Source of the DNA: Isochrysis galbana | Lineage: Eukaryota; Haptophyta; Isochrysidales; Isochrysidaceae | Length of the DNA stretch: 64,000 bases | Direction: 5' to 3' | Assembly (NCBI GenBank): GCA_018136815.1 | Contig: CM030938.1 | Location: 1,097,063 to 1,161,062, forward strand | Part shown: positions 39,986-52,014 of the stretch, in pieces | Numbering within the stretch: position 1 is the first letter of the stretch | How the letters are laid out: every line of letters starts with the position of its first letter | Program-made: the position numbers and the translations under genes | The notes under the pieces: model-generated | The model's input: the letters and a program-made list of their open reading frames with translations, nothing else | What the model was told of the DNA's origin: nothing | Databases searched by the model: none

Positions 39986-42900
39986 ATGGGGAGCGCGTGG
40001 CGTCGGCGGCGGGGGGGAGAGGGAGTGGGCTGGGCACGCTGGCTCTGCGTGGCATTCGCATGTGGCGTGGCACAAGGCGACGCTCGGCTTGCGAGTGCAG
40101 CGGCCCGCGGCGCTGTTGTCCTCGTCGACCTCGAGAACGTGCGAGGCAAGGCAGGCTTTACTCTCTCCCACTCTGCTCTGCTCTCGCGGCTGAGCGGGTG
40201 GGTGGCCTCGCGAGGGCTGCACGGCTCCCTCTCTCTCGTGGTGGACCACGGAACGGTGAGGGCTCTTAGAGGGTGGGAGCGCGGAGGGTAAGGGAGGCGT
40301 GGGGCACTCCGCTCTGCTCTCTTGGCTGACTGTGTGGGTGGCCTTGCGAGGGCTGCATGGCTCCCTCTCTCCCCTGGTGGACCACGGAATGGTTAGAACG
40401 CCTAGGGGTGGGGTGGGGGGGCAGGAATGCGCCTGGTGTGCCGCGATACATGCGCTTACACTCACGGGAAGGAAGGGGAGGAATCCTCAGCCGCCAGGTG
40501 CTTCTGTCACTCGTTTGCCATCGGAGGGTGAGAATGATGGGGGGAGAGAGGGAAGGGCAGCGAGAGCTAGGGCGCTCCCCTCTCGATCGGAGAGTGCCGG
40601 AGGGAGCTGCTCTGCAGCGGAAGGGACATTGCGTTACCGTTGTACCTGATGGGAAAGGCGGGCGCGCAGGTCATCCGGGGGCAGCTTGTGCTCAACATGC
40701 GTCATGCCACTGACCCGCCAAGAGATGGGGGGTTCGCAGAGTGCTCTGACATGCGGCTGCCATCGCCGCTGCGCTTATGTCACAGCGGGGCAGCTCTAAG
40801 GCGGCGAGCACGACACCTTCTGCCAGTCGTGGCTCTAACGCATTTGCAGACAGGTTTTAGGCGAAGGGAAGCTCGTCTTTGCCGTTTCCCCCTTGTCTTT
40901 TCGTTTCGGGCGTCGCTGCGCCTGTCGCCTGCGCGATTCCCGACATGTGCTGCCCAACTGTGCAGATTCCGTGCGCGTACTATCTACCTGAAGACGGCTT
41001 CGCTGTCGTTTTCGGGGGGCCTCGGTTGAAAGCGGATGACGTCATTGCGCGGGATGTCGCATTTGTTCAGCGATCGCTCGGTCGGGATGTCATGGTGGGA
41101 TACACCCTGCATCCTAGCTGAACCCAGATCGCGCCTCTTCAACGAGACGACCTCAGAGCCCAAGCCAGAGTAGAGAACTAACAGTCTACCACAGTATCAC
41201 CCCCTCATATGCTTCCCCGACGCCGCGCTTAGGTGGTCACTGCCGACCGCGAGCTCTCGAATCGCTGCCGTGCGGCCGCGCGCGCGAGCGGGCGCAAGCT
41301 GCAGATGGTGCCGCCTGCCTCGCTGCTCGCCGACTTAGAGCGCGTGGCGCACGATACGCACGACCAGGGAGACGGGGTGGCGCCTGATCCCATGCCGCTG
41401 TCCGGGCTCGCAGCTGAGGTTGAGGCAGAGATAGAGGCGGAGATCATGCTAGGGGCGTCGCTGCGTGAGGCTGAGGTGCGGCTGCGCCGCAAGCGTTATT
41501 CGCCACGCAAGCGCTCCAAGTTGTCCAAGCAGCTACATAGGCTGCAACAGAGCCTCAATGAGCGGACGGGCGGATCAATCGGCGCGCCGACGCAACTTGA
41601 GAGACTGACCGCTGTGCTGGAGGGGGGCGCTAACGATGGCGACAGCGAGGGCATCGGTGCGCTCGCACGCGAGGCGCAAGACGCGGTGATGGCGCGGTGG
41701 GAGTATAGGCGCAGGATTGCGGGCCGGCGCGAGCAGACAGGTGACCGCGTCATCCTGGCCGAGCGAATGCGGCGTACAATTGAAGCCGCTGTTGGCCCCT
41801 TTGGCATGGGCGCGACGCCTCTCATACCAGCCGACACTGCTGCACTCAGCCCGGCCGAGGCGCATGCCAAGTACATTAACGATATGTGTCCAGGTCTCAC
41901 TACCGGCGCCACATTCCTCCCGCGTGGCTCGCCGACAGTGGTGTCGGGAGCATCGGGCGCCTCCACCGAGCCGGCTACTCGGTTGCGTTCCGACCATGCG
42001 GCGTCACCGCCGGTTGCACGCCCACCGCTCCGGCTCGTTGTCGTTTCCGACACGCACGGCTTCGAGTCGAGCCTCGGAAGCGACGCGAGCCTCGTAGCCT
42101 GGGACCCGGTCGCGACCCTCGAAGCGGGTGACGGCCGCCACGCAGCCGACCCGCAGTGCTCCTTTCAGGCACTGCCACTAGCTCCCGATGCGTGGCGCGA
42201 CATGGCAACTGCAGGGGGTGAACCGGACGGGGTGGTGGGTGCCCAGCCGGGCACCGTCGGAGCCGCGCGCACACGCGTCCCGCTTCCCGAAGGCGACGTG
42301 CTACTGCACCTAGGTGACTTTGCGATCGACGGCCCCTCACGCCCGCGCATTGCCGCGCTCCTTAAATTCGACGAGTGGCTAGCCGAGCAGCCGCATCCAG
42401 TTAAGATTGTGCTCCGCGGCAACCATGACCCATGGGAGGTGCATTTCCCACGCTCCAATGCGACTTATGTAACGAAGCCCAGGTCCCTCTCCGTCGGCGG
42501 CTGGACGCTTGCACTCGTGCCGTATCACGGGCGGGCCACACGCGTCAAAATCCCTGAGGGCGAGTTGCTCGCCACGCACGTTCCACCTAAAGCTTTACTC
42601 GACAAGACGTACAATGGCGACCGTGCCGGCTCGTCGGCGCTGCGCGGAGCGGTAGAGCGACGCGACGGCGGTCCGCCCGCCGTCTGGCTTTGTGGTCACA
42701 TTCACGAAGGCCGCGGCTGCGAGCGCGCACACTTCGGTGGGCGGGGACAGGGAGAACACGAGACGCTCGTCATTAACGCGGCCAATGCCAACAGTGGACG
42801 CGCGAACCGGCTCATCGCCGGCCCCGTGCTCGTGACACTCGTGGAGGAATCCGTTGAGGCGGTCACGTCGCCTCTCGTCAAGGCTGAAGCGCCCGAGGTC

Positions 42901-43948
42901 GCCGCCACAGAGCTCCTTGGCATCCAAGACGCTAGTTGGGCTTCCATGTATGAGCCTCACGAATCGCGACGCTCGCGGCGGCGCAGGCGCACACAGTCGC
43001 CCGCCGTGAGCGCGTCTGGCGCGGTCGCAGTTGCACCTGTGGTGCTTGCGACCACTTCAGGCCGCCCGGAGGAGGTGGCGAACGAGGCGGCGTTTGTTGG
43101 CAGGGTATCGCACATGCCCAATATTCGGGACGCGGCGGCAGACACACCGTCAGCGGCGCGACCGTCCACACGTGAAATGGTGCTTGCGGTGGATCTCGGG
43201 CTGAGGACAGGCCTGTGCTTGCTCGACGACGCAGGGCGACTCATTCGATATGAGCAAATGGTATTTGTTGACGAGGAAGAGCTTGCGCAGGCTGCGGCGC
43301 GAATTCTGGAGGAATGGGAGTCGGGCGCCAACCACGAGGGTGCGCAGCACGAGCAATGGACCATTACGAACCTCGCCATCGAGGGCGGCGACCCGCCGCT
43401 GTGGGCGGCTTGGCGCGCCGCTGCTGAGGGCGTTGCCGCGCGTGGCGTGCCAGCCCCACGTATTTTAAGCATTACCGCCGATGAGTGGCGGTCGCACCTC
43501 CTTCTGCCCAAGGAAAAAAAATCGGGCTCGGAGGCCAAGGCTGCTGCAAGGCTCATCGCACGCCAGGTACAGTTGATGTCCCACTACGGAGTGCCCGCCG
43601 TATTGCACCGGTGGTGGTAGAGCAAATGGGCTTAGCAAGTCTCCAATGCTACTCCTATTGCGCAGTAATGCGACGCCTATGCATGGTGATACGGCTGCCG
43701 ACGCACTCAAACACATCCGCTCATATCCACCCTTTCTTTGATTTGGCTAGGTCGTGGCCGATTTTGGGACGATGGCCGAGCACACTGGGTCGTTCGCCAC
43801 CGACTCGGCCGAAAGCGTGTTGTTAGGCTTCTACGTGGCTTGCAGGCTAGGTTGGATCTCTCGCCAACCACCCATTCGTCGGTATTCCAATGGCAGAGTA
43901 GTGCTACCAAAGAAGGTTGCGACAGGCGACGCGCGCGAGGCGCATTAG
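39986..43948 (+). CDS. NYN nuclease / metallophosphoesterase / RuvC-like fusion protein
   Basis: Proposed exons 39986-40255, 40966-41094, 41233-43566, 43751-43948, all GT-AG and phase 0; 976 aa. N-terminus: basic, then hydrophobic WLCVAFACGVA, possibly a targeting signal. Then a YacP-like NYN domain spread over three exons (VVLVDLENVRGK, VVFGGPRLKADDVIARDV, VVTADRELSNR). Centre: calcineurin-like phosphoesterase with VVSDTHG, LHLGDFA, LRGNHDPW, ATHVPPK and CGHIHEGRG, all five metal-ligand motifs. C-terminus: RNase H-fold RuvC-like domain (VLAVDLGLRTGLCLLDDAG, IEGGDPPLW, EKKSGSEAKAAA), completed only through the last exon (FATDSAESVLLGFYVACRLGW). Probably RNA or DNA processing; substrate unknown. 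An extra diverged copy of exon 1's end lies in intron 1. Confidence 0.72.
40169..40402 (+). repeat. Tandem exon duplication, 2 x about 98 bp, period 136
   Basis: 40169-40266 (HSALLSRLSGWVASRGLHGS with donor ACG/GTGAGG) and 40305-40402 (HSALLSWLTVWVALRGLHGS with donor ATG/GTTAGA) are clear copies. The second sits in the intron and has a weaker donor. Confidence 0.85.
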
Positions 43949-44499
43949 TCGCCTCCGTATTATCCGTGAGAAGCGCGTTCGCCAACAATTCAGCGGGTAT
44001 TGGAAGGATCGCTCTTCACTCCCGAACGCCCCTCCCCCAGCCCAGCCGTTCTGCTCGTTCATTGCGTTGAACTCGGCCTCGCTCGTCACCGTCAGAGCCG
44101 TTTACTCGCTCCATCTATTTTCTACATGTCACTTGAGAGGGTGAGCTTCCTCCATCATCCATTTTGCTTGGAGACAAAGGTATAGGGCTACCAACACAAA
44201 ACATCGGCTGTTTTCCCCAGCGCAAGCACACGCACCCTTCCACCCCGGAGTGTTGACGGACTGGAGGTTACGGACGGGACGGAGGCGGAACCGGAAGGTA
44301 CGGAAGGTAGGCGGCGGAAGGCACGGTGTTTTGGAAACTAGCGGGTTGGACAGGCTGGTCCACCTCAATGGCGGGAGGATGGATGGCGGGCAGTGGCGAG
44401 GGCGAGCGGGACGACGGAGCGGACATAGCGGTAGCGAGTGCGAGTGGCGAGTGGGTTGGTTTGAGTGGTGTTGTAGGATTGCTTGTTACGAAGGAAGCG
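43949..44499. other. Intergenic, no gene recognised
   Basis: No domain or RNA gene seen. 44270-44320 is rich in CGGAAGG and GGACGG repeats. The right part may belong to the LTR fragment that follows. Confidence 0.4.
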
Positions 44500-45000
44500 A
44501 GCACAACCTACTTTTATAAGTGGGGGTCAATGGGGGCCTCGCGGCCCCCCCTCTCCATCGTGGACCCCCCCCGGGGTTGGCCCGTACAATCAACCTCAGC
44601 AGCTGCCCTCTGGCAAGGGCTGTGCATTCAACAATCTGCCCCAGACCGCGCGGGGGAACGACAGCAAGGAGGGACCAAAGAGAGAGCAAGGCCCAAGGTG
44701 CAAAGGAGCAAAACAGGGGCGAGACAAGCCATAAAAGGGCGCGACGGCAAGGAGCGAAGGGCAAATTACGAATGAAGTGTCGTACAAGTTACGAGTAAAA
44801 CTCCGAGGCGAACAAGAACGATTGAGCACAAAGACGCACGAAGTGGCAGAGGGTCTTAAGTTGATCGCGGATGCGACACCCCCCTGCTAGAATCGAGCGT
44901 CCTCGCGAGGTAGAGGCGAGCGAAACGAATGGAAACGAGCAAAAGCAGCGATGACAAGACAAGTAATGTCACGCATGGCTTGCTCTGTCTCACCGAACGC
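44500..45000 (-). mobile_element. Chromovirus remnant D: 3' end and LTR start
   Basis: Minus strand: CTCGCGAGGACGCTCGATTC then AGCAGGGGGG (polypurine tract, 44879-44888) then TGTCGCATCCGCG (LTR start at 44878). The first two blocks match 15810-15834 of the 12.7-kb element. Going down from 44878 is LTR-like sequence with a possible TATA box (CTTATAAAAG near 44511-44522). The outer end was not located. Confidence 0.65.
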
Positions 45001-45111
45001 GGTGGTCCGGGGCGGAGCGCTCCGGTTTGCACCTGCGGCTTGGCGTGTCGTCCTCACGAGGTTCGCTTCGGCGACATCGAGATGTCCATAAGAAGATCGT
45101 CCAGCTCAGCG

Positions 45112-45170
45112 GGAGACGAAGAGGGGAGCAGCGCGCGCTCCATGAACCCTATTCCTATTGCTTTTAAGTA
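45112..45170 (+). repeat. Second copy of the repeat at 33093-33140
   Basis: GAAGAGGGGAGCAGCGCGCG then CTCCATGAACCCTATTCC. 45171-45526 has no recognisable gene. Confidence 0.6.
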
Positions 45171-45526
45171 GTGCGTTGTGGGATATTTGCCCTCTTGAGA
45201 GCGCCAAGTGCCCTCACAGAAGAACACTCTTAGGCTTTTTGACTCTAGCCGTGGTGGCCCCCTTGTATTGCTCTAACAAGTATATAGCGCCTTCTAGGGA
45301 GGCAAAGGAATCAACGAGGAGTTGCATATCGCGAAGTGCGAGGGTCTGATCTCATGCCCTCCGAGCTGTGTTCCTGTCAGAGAGGAGTCGGCGTTGACAA
45401 GACTGGATAGGCCTTCAGCCACTAGCAGGAATGCCAAAGGGATGGCGCGTGCGATTGATTGCACTCAGAACGCCGACAGGCAGGATTCAGTGAGAAAGTT
45501 GTGAATGCGGAGCGACGCCATCCGTA

Positions 45527-48500
45527 CTAGGGAGGAGTCCTCATCTCGCAATGTTCGTCGCCTCCCACTCCAACAGATGGGCGACCATGGATAGAACGCG
45601 CCATCTCCGTTCGACGCGCCCAATGAGTCGCCAAGAGCCACTCCGGCACAGGGAGTTCGACAGCCATGTGCGGCAGGTGAGGGACTACGGCGGGTACTTG
45701 CACCGCGTACACGCCCATACTAATCCGATTCTTGATGCCGTCGCGCACAATGCGCGGTAGCCCTCTCATCTCGCGTTTGGCATAGTGATCACCCGCAACA
45801 GGCATGCCGAGAGCACGAAGCGCATGGCAGAGCGGCGCGCCAAGTCGTCCGCGGCGTGCCGAGGATCTCACTTCCAGTGTACTCATGTGTAGACACTCGG
45901 TCGCTGTCCTCGAACTGAGGGTTGCACTGCACACCACACGCACGGCTACTCTCGCTGCCTCCTTTTTGCATGGTGCGCCGGCCTCAAAGGTTGCCATGTC
46001 CTCCACATCTTCGCCTACGGGTTGGACACGTACGCGCGACGACAGCGCGGCACCATCCTCTGCAACATCGGGCCGACTGAGCCGTCTGCGCTCGGCCCAA
46101 AGGGGGGCCTGCGCTGGCAGCTCAATGGATGCTCCACCATCACACCATGCCGCAGGCGCACGACCATGCACGAGCACCTGTGATGAGACAGAGCGCCACG
46201 AATGTGCGGTTGGACGATGAGACGCTGTGTCAGCCACAGAAGCGCGGCTTCCAACATTCCTTGTGAATAAGTCGCGAGGCTCCGCTCGCACTGGCCCGAC
46301 CGTCCCGCACTTCGCGATAGCCATAATGCGCGTGCATGTGGCGCAGCCCGCTAGCGCGCCGCCTCTCGCTACACTGCCCTGGGCACATAAATGTGAAGGC
46401 ACCACGAATGGCGCGTGGCCTCCGGCTGCAAAATATGGTGAGATCCACGCACGCTATCCCCCTGAACACTTGACAGCCGCGCACCGTCATTGTGTGAAAA
46501 ATCTGCCCTTGGGCCTCCAGCTCTTGCAACAACTCCAGCCCGGTCTCTGTCCTCGCCACAACGCACAGCCCCTCACAGCCAATGTCGACCCGGGATACAG
46601 CTAGCTGGTGGGTGTCCACGCGTGGACGCGTTCCGCTGCTGCGATAGCGCCCCGTTCCGCCGCTGTGCATGGCCGGCAGCAGAGGCGACAGCGTGCTCAG
46701 CAACGCGCCCTCCAGGACGCAAGCAGCCCGCACCTTGCGTGGCTTCCATGCCACAAGAGCGTGCGCATTGCAGTGGTGCACCGTCACCAGCTTGCTCGCG
46801 CTCGGCTGGGCGGCGAGAAACAGGGGCTCCGCCGATGCATCGCGCGCCGGCTCGCCGTTCGGGGACGGACAGGCGGCCGACATGGCGAGCTCGAGAGCTG
46901 TTTTAGCGGACCGCCTCTCCGTGCCACCTTCGCTGTTCTCCAAGAGTTCGACGCGTTCTCCGAGTCGCAAGATATGCGCCCCATCCGCAGACGAGCGGCA
47001 CAAGCGTCCATCGACTACGACGCGGCCTGCTCGAAGTAGCTCGTCAGCCTCGGACTTGGAGCGCGTCTTGCTGCCGAGGGAGCCGCTGCGGCGCAGCCAA
47101 CGGACAAGCCGAGACCCGGCGTCGGCTTCACCAATCATCTGAAACGTCACCCCGGAGCTGACGAGCGAGGCTGCCGCCTTGGAGCGCTCCGGCTGCACTG
47201 CGGCGGCGGCACGGGGGACGAGTACCAAGCCGTCCACGGCATCTCCTGAAGTTGACGATCCACTGTCCGATCCGGCTCCTGCAACTCGGTCCCCACGGGC
47301 CAATTCTGCAGCGAGCCGCTGCCGACGAAAAGTCTCGAGTGCGTGCTTCGACTTGAAGGCGCGTTGTGTCTCCACGCACACAAACGCTCTGCTCGTGTCG
47401 TCGGGTCGCGCCGGGGCCTCCTCGTGAGCCAGGAGTGCGTCTTGTGAATCAAAGCGGAGATGACACACCGGGCAGCAGAACTGGCCGTCAGGCGGATATG
47501 GAGTGCGCGCCCCATCATGCGCGGAACGTACCAAGACATACTCCACGGAGGCACCCACGTCCATTGGTGCGTCACCCTCGCAACGCCGGTGCTCATACCC
47601 ATAGCGGCCCAAAAAGTGCTTGCTCCCGAGGGCACCCGTGCGGTACTTTCTCCGCGCCGCCCAACCAGGCTCGATTGGTCCGATGGGTGCGAGCATCCGC
47701 GGCCGGGGTTCGTCATCGGTCCAGTAAGGCTTAAATGGGAGCAGCGGCCGTCGACTCGAGGCGTCCGCAGAGGCCTGAGTGAGGTCCATCGCCGCACGCC
47801 CCACACAAGCCGTGGTGGCATCCAGCTCCCACAACTGCGGTGTGGCGGCAGGGTTGTGAGCCGCGGCCACAATGAGCCCAGCACGGGCGGCCGCCTCAGC
47901 CTGCGTGCGTGGGGGACGAGGCATGGTCGATGGCAGGCTCCCGCATTGCGAGACTGGGAAGCCTGCTCTCGGCAAGCGCAAATGGCGGGCCGTTTGGATG
48001 CTAGCTGACCAGTCGCCACGTGTGGTGCTGGTTACCACAGAGGAGCAGGCGGATGCTCGCATGCGGATGACGCTCGAGGATCTTCTCGGCGGAGTGGAGG
48101 AAGTGGCACAGTAGCACGTAGTGCCGTCGAGCATGCGCAAACTCATCACCGCACTCGTTGACACCGAGATGTGGGTGGTTGAAGATGATGTGGTGCGGCC
48201 GGCCGCCGAGCAGCGGGCAGTCGTCGCCCGTGTCGCGCACAGCTCTGTCGCAAATCTCTTCCGACGAGCTCTCACACCCCGGCCCATGCGAGCCGCGACG
48301 GCGCTCCTCATCTTCTTCCCGCTGCTCCCTCCTCCCTCTCTGAAGGCTGCATCCACCCGCCGACTCCTCCAAGCATTCCCCACTTGTCCGTGGCACCGGC
48401 GTCCTTCGCCACGTCCCTGCCGCCTCCCTTTCGCATTGCACGGCCCTCTCGCTCGTCCCCATGCCCAGCAGCAGCTCCAGCCTGCTCGCATCGAGAGAGT

Positions 48501-48708
48501 GAAGAAGCCGAGACGAGCGTCTGCGCAGCTCTTCTAGGTTCTCTCGGCCTCGACTGTAGGTGGACGAGAGCTGGCGAGGTGGCAGGAGCGAAGAAGCACA
48601 GAGATCGACGCGAGAGCCAAATGCGCGCGCCAGGGAGAGAGAGAAGGAGAAGTCTCCCTCGCCTACACACAGCACGCGCACGGCGGCGGCCTTCGGCGCC
48701 TTCTCCAT
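45527..48708 (-). CDS. DUF2431 methyltransferase fused to S4 / RluA-type pseudouridine synthase
   Basis: Start ATG 48708. Segment 1 (48708 to about 48010) is a BMT5-like Rossmann methyltransferase: VRVLCVGEGDFSFSLSLARA and HHIIFNHPHLGVNE are the DUF2431 hallmarks. A frame change near 48005 (small intron or 1-base error) leads to segment 2 (about 48000-46485): a C2H2-like CPVCHLRFDSQDALLAH, an S4-type RNA-binding stretch (RLVRWLRRSGSLG...AGRVVVDG), then a pseudouridine synthase core with SRVDIGCEGLCVVART in place of HRLD...(catalytic Asp kept). A 306-bp phase-0 intron (46178-46484) joins IFHTMT to VLVHGRAPAAW in the last exon, 46177-45527, which completes the synthase (LEVRSSARRGRLGA, LGMPVAGDHY). 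Predicted dual rRNA/tRNA modification enzyme. Confidence 0.7.
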
Positions 48709-49160
48709 TCTCTCTGCGTGTGTTTTGTAGTATACGTGTGAGGCAAGTACTCCGGATCCGGATGAAGGCAGGGGAACGTTCCGATGTCACCGTCGTTCAA
48801 GGCTAGGGAATAACAACCTTGTTAACTATCGACGTGTCTAAAAATAGCCACAGTGGCAAAAAAGGGGGGTCCACCAACCACCGACCCTCGTCGGAGCCTG
48901 CCGGGCGCTGAATCGAGATGGGATCACGCTCTCTTGCGGAGCCGATCGCCCTTTCTGGTAAAAAAGTTCCAGTTCTGCAAGAACGCTATACGTAGACACC
49001 ATCCATGATTCTCTTAAAAGGGGGGAATTGCTCTAGTTTCCTACGGATGTAAAAACTGTTGGTTACAGAAGAGTGGAGCGCCAAACCTTAAACGTATACG
49101 AATTTTTACTTTGTGCATGGACGGGTAGCTTGTCACGCCTGGTTGTACTCCCCCAAGGCC
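48709..49160. other. Intergenic, no gene recognised
   Basis: Short GC and AT patches; no domain. The right end may be LINE sequence upstream of the RT fragment. Confidence 0.4.
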
Positions 49161-49163
49161 CAA

Positions 49164-50475
49164 GGAATCGAGGCGGGAACCCGAGCTGGAAATCACTCTG
49201 TCCGAACGGCCCCTCACCGAACTCGACAAACGCCGACTAGAGAGGCGCATCACTGTGGACGAGACCACTCAAGCCATTCGGAGCATAGGTCCAGGCAAAA
49301 GCGCGGGCCCGGACGGGATCCCGGCGGAAGTGTACAAGGCACACGAAAAACTAGTTGCACCGATCCTAACAGACCTCTACAACCAAACCTTCGACACAAG
49401 CCTAATCCCGTACACTATGAGGGAGGGAGATATCATCTTGCTCTATAAAAAAGGAGACGCGCACGACCCTAGAAACTATAGGCCAATAACACTACTACAG
49501 AGTGACTATAAGATTCTAGCTAAAATACTAACCAATAGACTAAGCAAGGTGATAGGCAACATTATATCAGACAACCAACTAGGCTTCGTGCCTAGACGAC
49601 TGCTGATTAGCGAAGCCACCCACCTTCTTCAACTGACAAGGGCATACCTTGACGAAACAGGAGAGCCGGGCCTCCTCCTAGCACTCGACTGGGAAAAAGC
49701 GTTTGACAGAGTCAGCTGGGAGTTCTACCACCTGGCGCTCCGCCTCCTCAACTTCGGGCCCGACTTCCAACATCTTGCGCGATCACTTACCAGTGATGCG
49801 GCAAGACCCGTCCGCACGATAAAAGTCAACGGCGGCCGAAGCTACCCCTTCACGATAGGGAGTGGGATGCCCCAAGGATGCCCCCTCTCACCGCTCACTC
49901 ACCTTCCTTCTTACGACGGAGGCACTTACTCGCGCCATAAACAGCGACCCCGACGTACAAGGGGTCAACCTCAACGGGTACGACCTGAAGATTAGCCAGT
50001 TCGCCGACGACACGGCGCTCATCACGAGCGACTACACGAGCCTGAAGCGGGCCCTACTGTGGGTGCGGACGCACGAACGGGCCACGGGGGGCAAAACGAA
50101 CGAGGCCAAGTTCCAAGGAATCTGAATGGGCTCGCAAAGGCTCCGCAAACCGCCGTGGGACATGCGTAAATACAATTGGATAGAGAACGATCAATACCTC
50201 ACCATATTAGGCGTCCCGCTATGAGCCCCGGAGGCCGGAGGCCCTCAAGCCCTTCTGGAAGAAACTCGCAGACAAAGTGGACAACAAAGCAGCTAAGTTG
50301 GCGCCGATAACGCGATACATGACCATATTCGGTAGGGCCAACGTGGCGAACTTTATAATATACGGTACACCACGCTACTTGGTGCAAACGTTGGCAGCCC
50401 CTAAACGGATAAAGGTACCCAGCTTTATAGGACGAGTCCTACAATGTGGGACGACGTTGTGAACTATGAAGACAC
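49164..50475 (+). pseudogene. Non-LTR retrotransposon (LINE) reverse transcriptase fragment
   Basis: An open frame from about 49164 (REPELEITLSERPLTELDKR) through the RT: IRSIGPGKSAGPDGIPAEVY, NYRPITLLQSDYKILAKILT, DNQLGFVPRR, LLALDWEKAFDRVSWEF, GSGMPQGCPLSP. A frameshift at about 49900 moves to KISQFADDTALI (the FADD active site) up to a stop at 50123-50125. Degraded thumb/connection sequence continues (DKVDNKAAKLAPITRYM, PRYLVQTLAAPKRIKVPSF) to about 50475, where repeats begin. 5' and 3' ends are missing. The RT wording fits LINE-type elements of the L1/R1-like branch; clade not assigned. Confidence 0.83.
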
Positions 50476-51760
50476 GGTTCAATCTAGGAATGGAGAGCTA
50501 GGATTTGGTTTCTGTGTTCATCTCATTGCCCTCATTGAGTCCTCCTAGAGGCTCAAGACACCATTCTCAAAGCATGATGAGTTATTTGCCACTCGCCACT
50601 CGCGGAAGCCTTCCCGGCAAAAAACGGCGTTGTCCTACGAATTGCCGCAAACACCTGAGGACACGATTTGAGGCTCATGATGAGCTCCCTAGAACTTGCT
50701 CCCACGAGATGAACGGATAAAGGTACCCAGCTTTCTAGGACCAGTCCTAGAAACTAGGACGGACTTTGCTATGTGAGAGCAAGAGCATACCATGTCATTT
50801 TGTCCCAAACCTTGGCTATTGAGTTACCACATGCATGTCCTCATCCTCATTAAATGTTCCAGGTGTACCTGGGCACCATTCCCTCAGCAACACCAAGTTT
50901 TGTGACGCGTTTACGGGTCACCTGGTCGGAATTGCTGCTTGTCCTAGAAACGGGAGAAATGGCTGATACCACCCAATGGGGAGCTCTTCTACCCATGGTC
51001 CCCAGGAGATAAAATGTTGCTTTGACTGCCCTCTTTGAGACCTTCAGTGACCACCAAGCTTGGTTCCGTCATCTAAGTGTCCAATCCGCTAGCCTACTGC
51101 TCCAAAAGGTCTAAAATAAAACTCCTCTGGTGCGAGCGGACGCCCGAGTGCAGCACCGCATGCTGAATGTGGTAGCAAAAGTAAGCAAAGACAAGCTCCG
51201 CAGAGTTGGTCATGGGGAGAGCTAAGGTTGAATGGGATGTGGAGATGGTTTGCTTCAGGTGATGGGATGTCTCATAAGCTCACCATAGGCTATAATGGAG
51301 GCATGATCGGCAGAGTCCTAGAAATCCAAGGATTTTCTAGGACGTGGTCCTAGTTTCTAGGACGGAATTTTTTGTCCGTGAAATGCTCTTTGGCATGGGT
51401 TCGTTTCGACCTTCAGTGGAGACCAAGCTTGGTTTTGAAGCCCAATGAGAGTTTTGGCTGCTTTTGCCTCTTGCGGGGCAAAAACAAAACTCTCGACGCA
51501 CCCGGTGGCCTCCGATGGCCGAAGTACTCAGTTCACGCTGGAGCCGAAAGCTCGGTCAAGACGAAGTCTACAGCCTTGGCCATAGTGGGAGCTAAGGATC
51601 TCAAGACTGAGTTGGGACTATCCTTCAGTTGGTGGGAAGTCCCAATCCTTCACTCTCGAAAGTTGTGTGGCTTTCAAGCTCTGGGTCCTACAAATACACC
51701 GAAATCGTAGGACGCGGTCCTATAATGTAGGACGGAACTTTTTAGCCGTAAATGGTTTCA
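50425..51760 (+). repeat. Diverged tandem units bounded by a TAGGAC-GTCCTA palindrome
   Basis: Four occurrences of TAGGACN(N)GTCCTA followed by NNNNTAGGACG lie at about 50433, 50742, 51333 and 51707. Sequence between them is partly repeated: CCTTCAGTG...CCAAGCTTGGTT occurs near 51038 and 51405, and GGGAGAGCTAAGG / GGGAGCTAAGG near 51217 and 51587. The first copy is inside LINE coding sequence. After the last copy coding-like sequence resumes (RIQRAADKILWESPYTGKT), which may be the LINE's C-terminal part. Confidence 0.65.
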
Positions 51761-52014
51761 CGGGAGAATCCAACGAGCGGCGGACAAAATTCTATGGGAG
51801 AGCCCTTACACAGGCAAAACCACGAGGTGGGTGAGGCACCCGCATTACCCCGTACACAACGCGGAGTGAGCATCACGAACGATGGGGAGCCCCTAGGTAG
51901 AGCACGAGGGGACGAGCCGCAAGGCAGGTGGAGGGGGAGGGAAGGGAAGCGGGCGTGGCTGCGAAGTTACTGTGCAGGGTCGCGCGCGCGGCGAGATTAT
52001 TAAGAATTTTTTTC

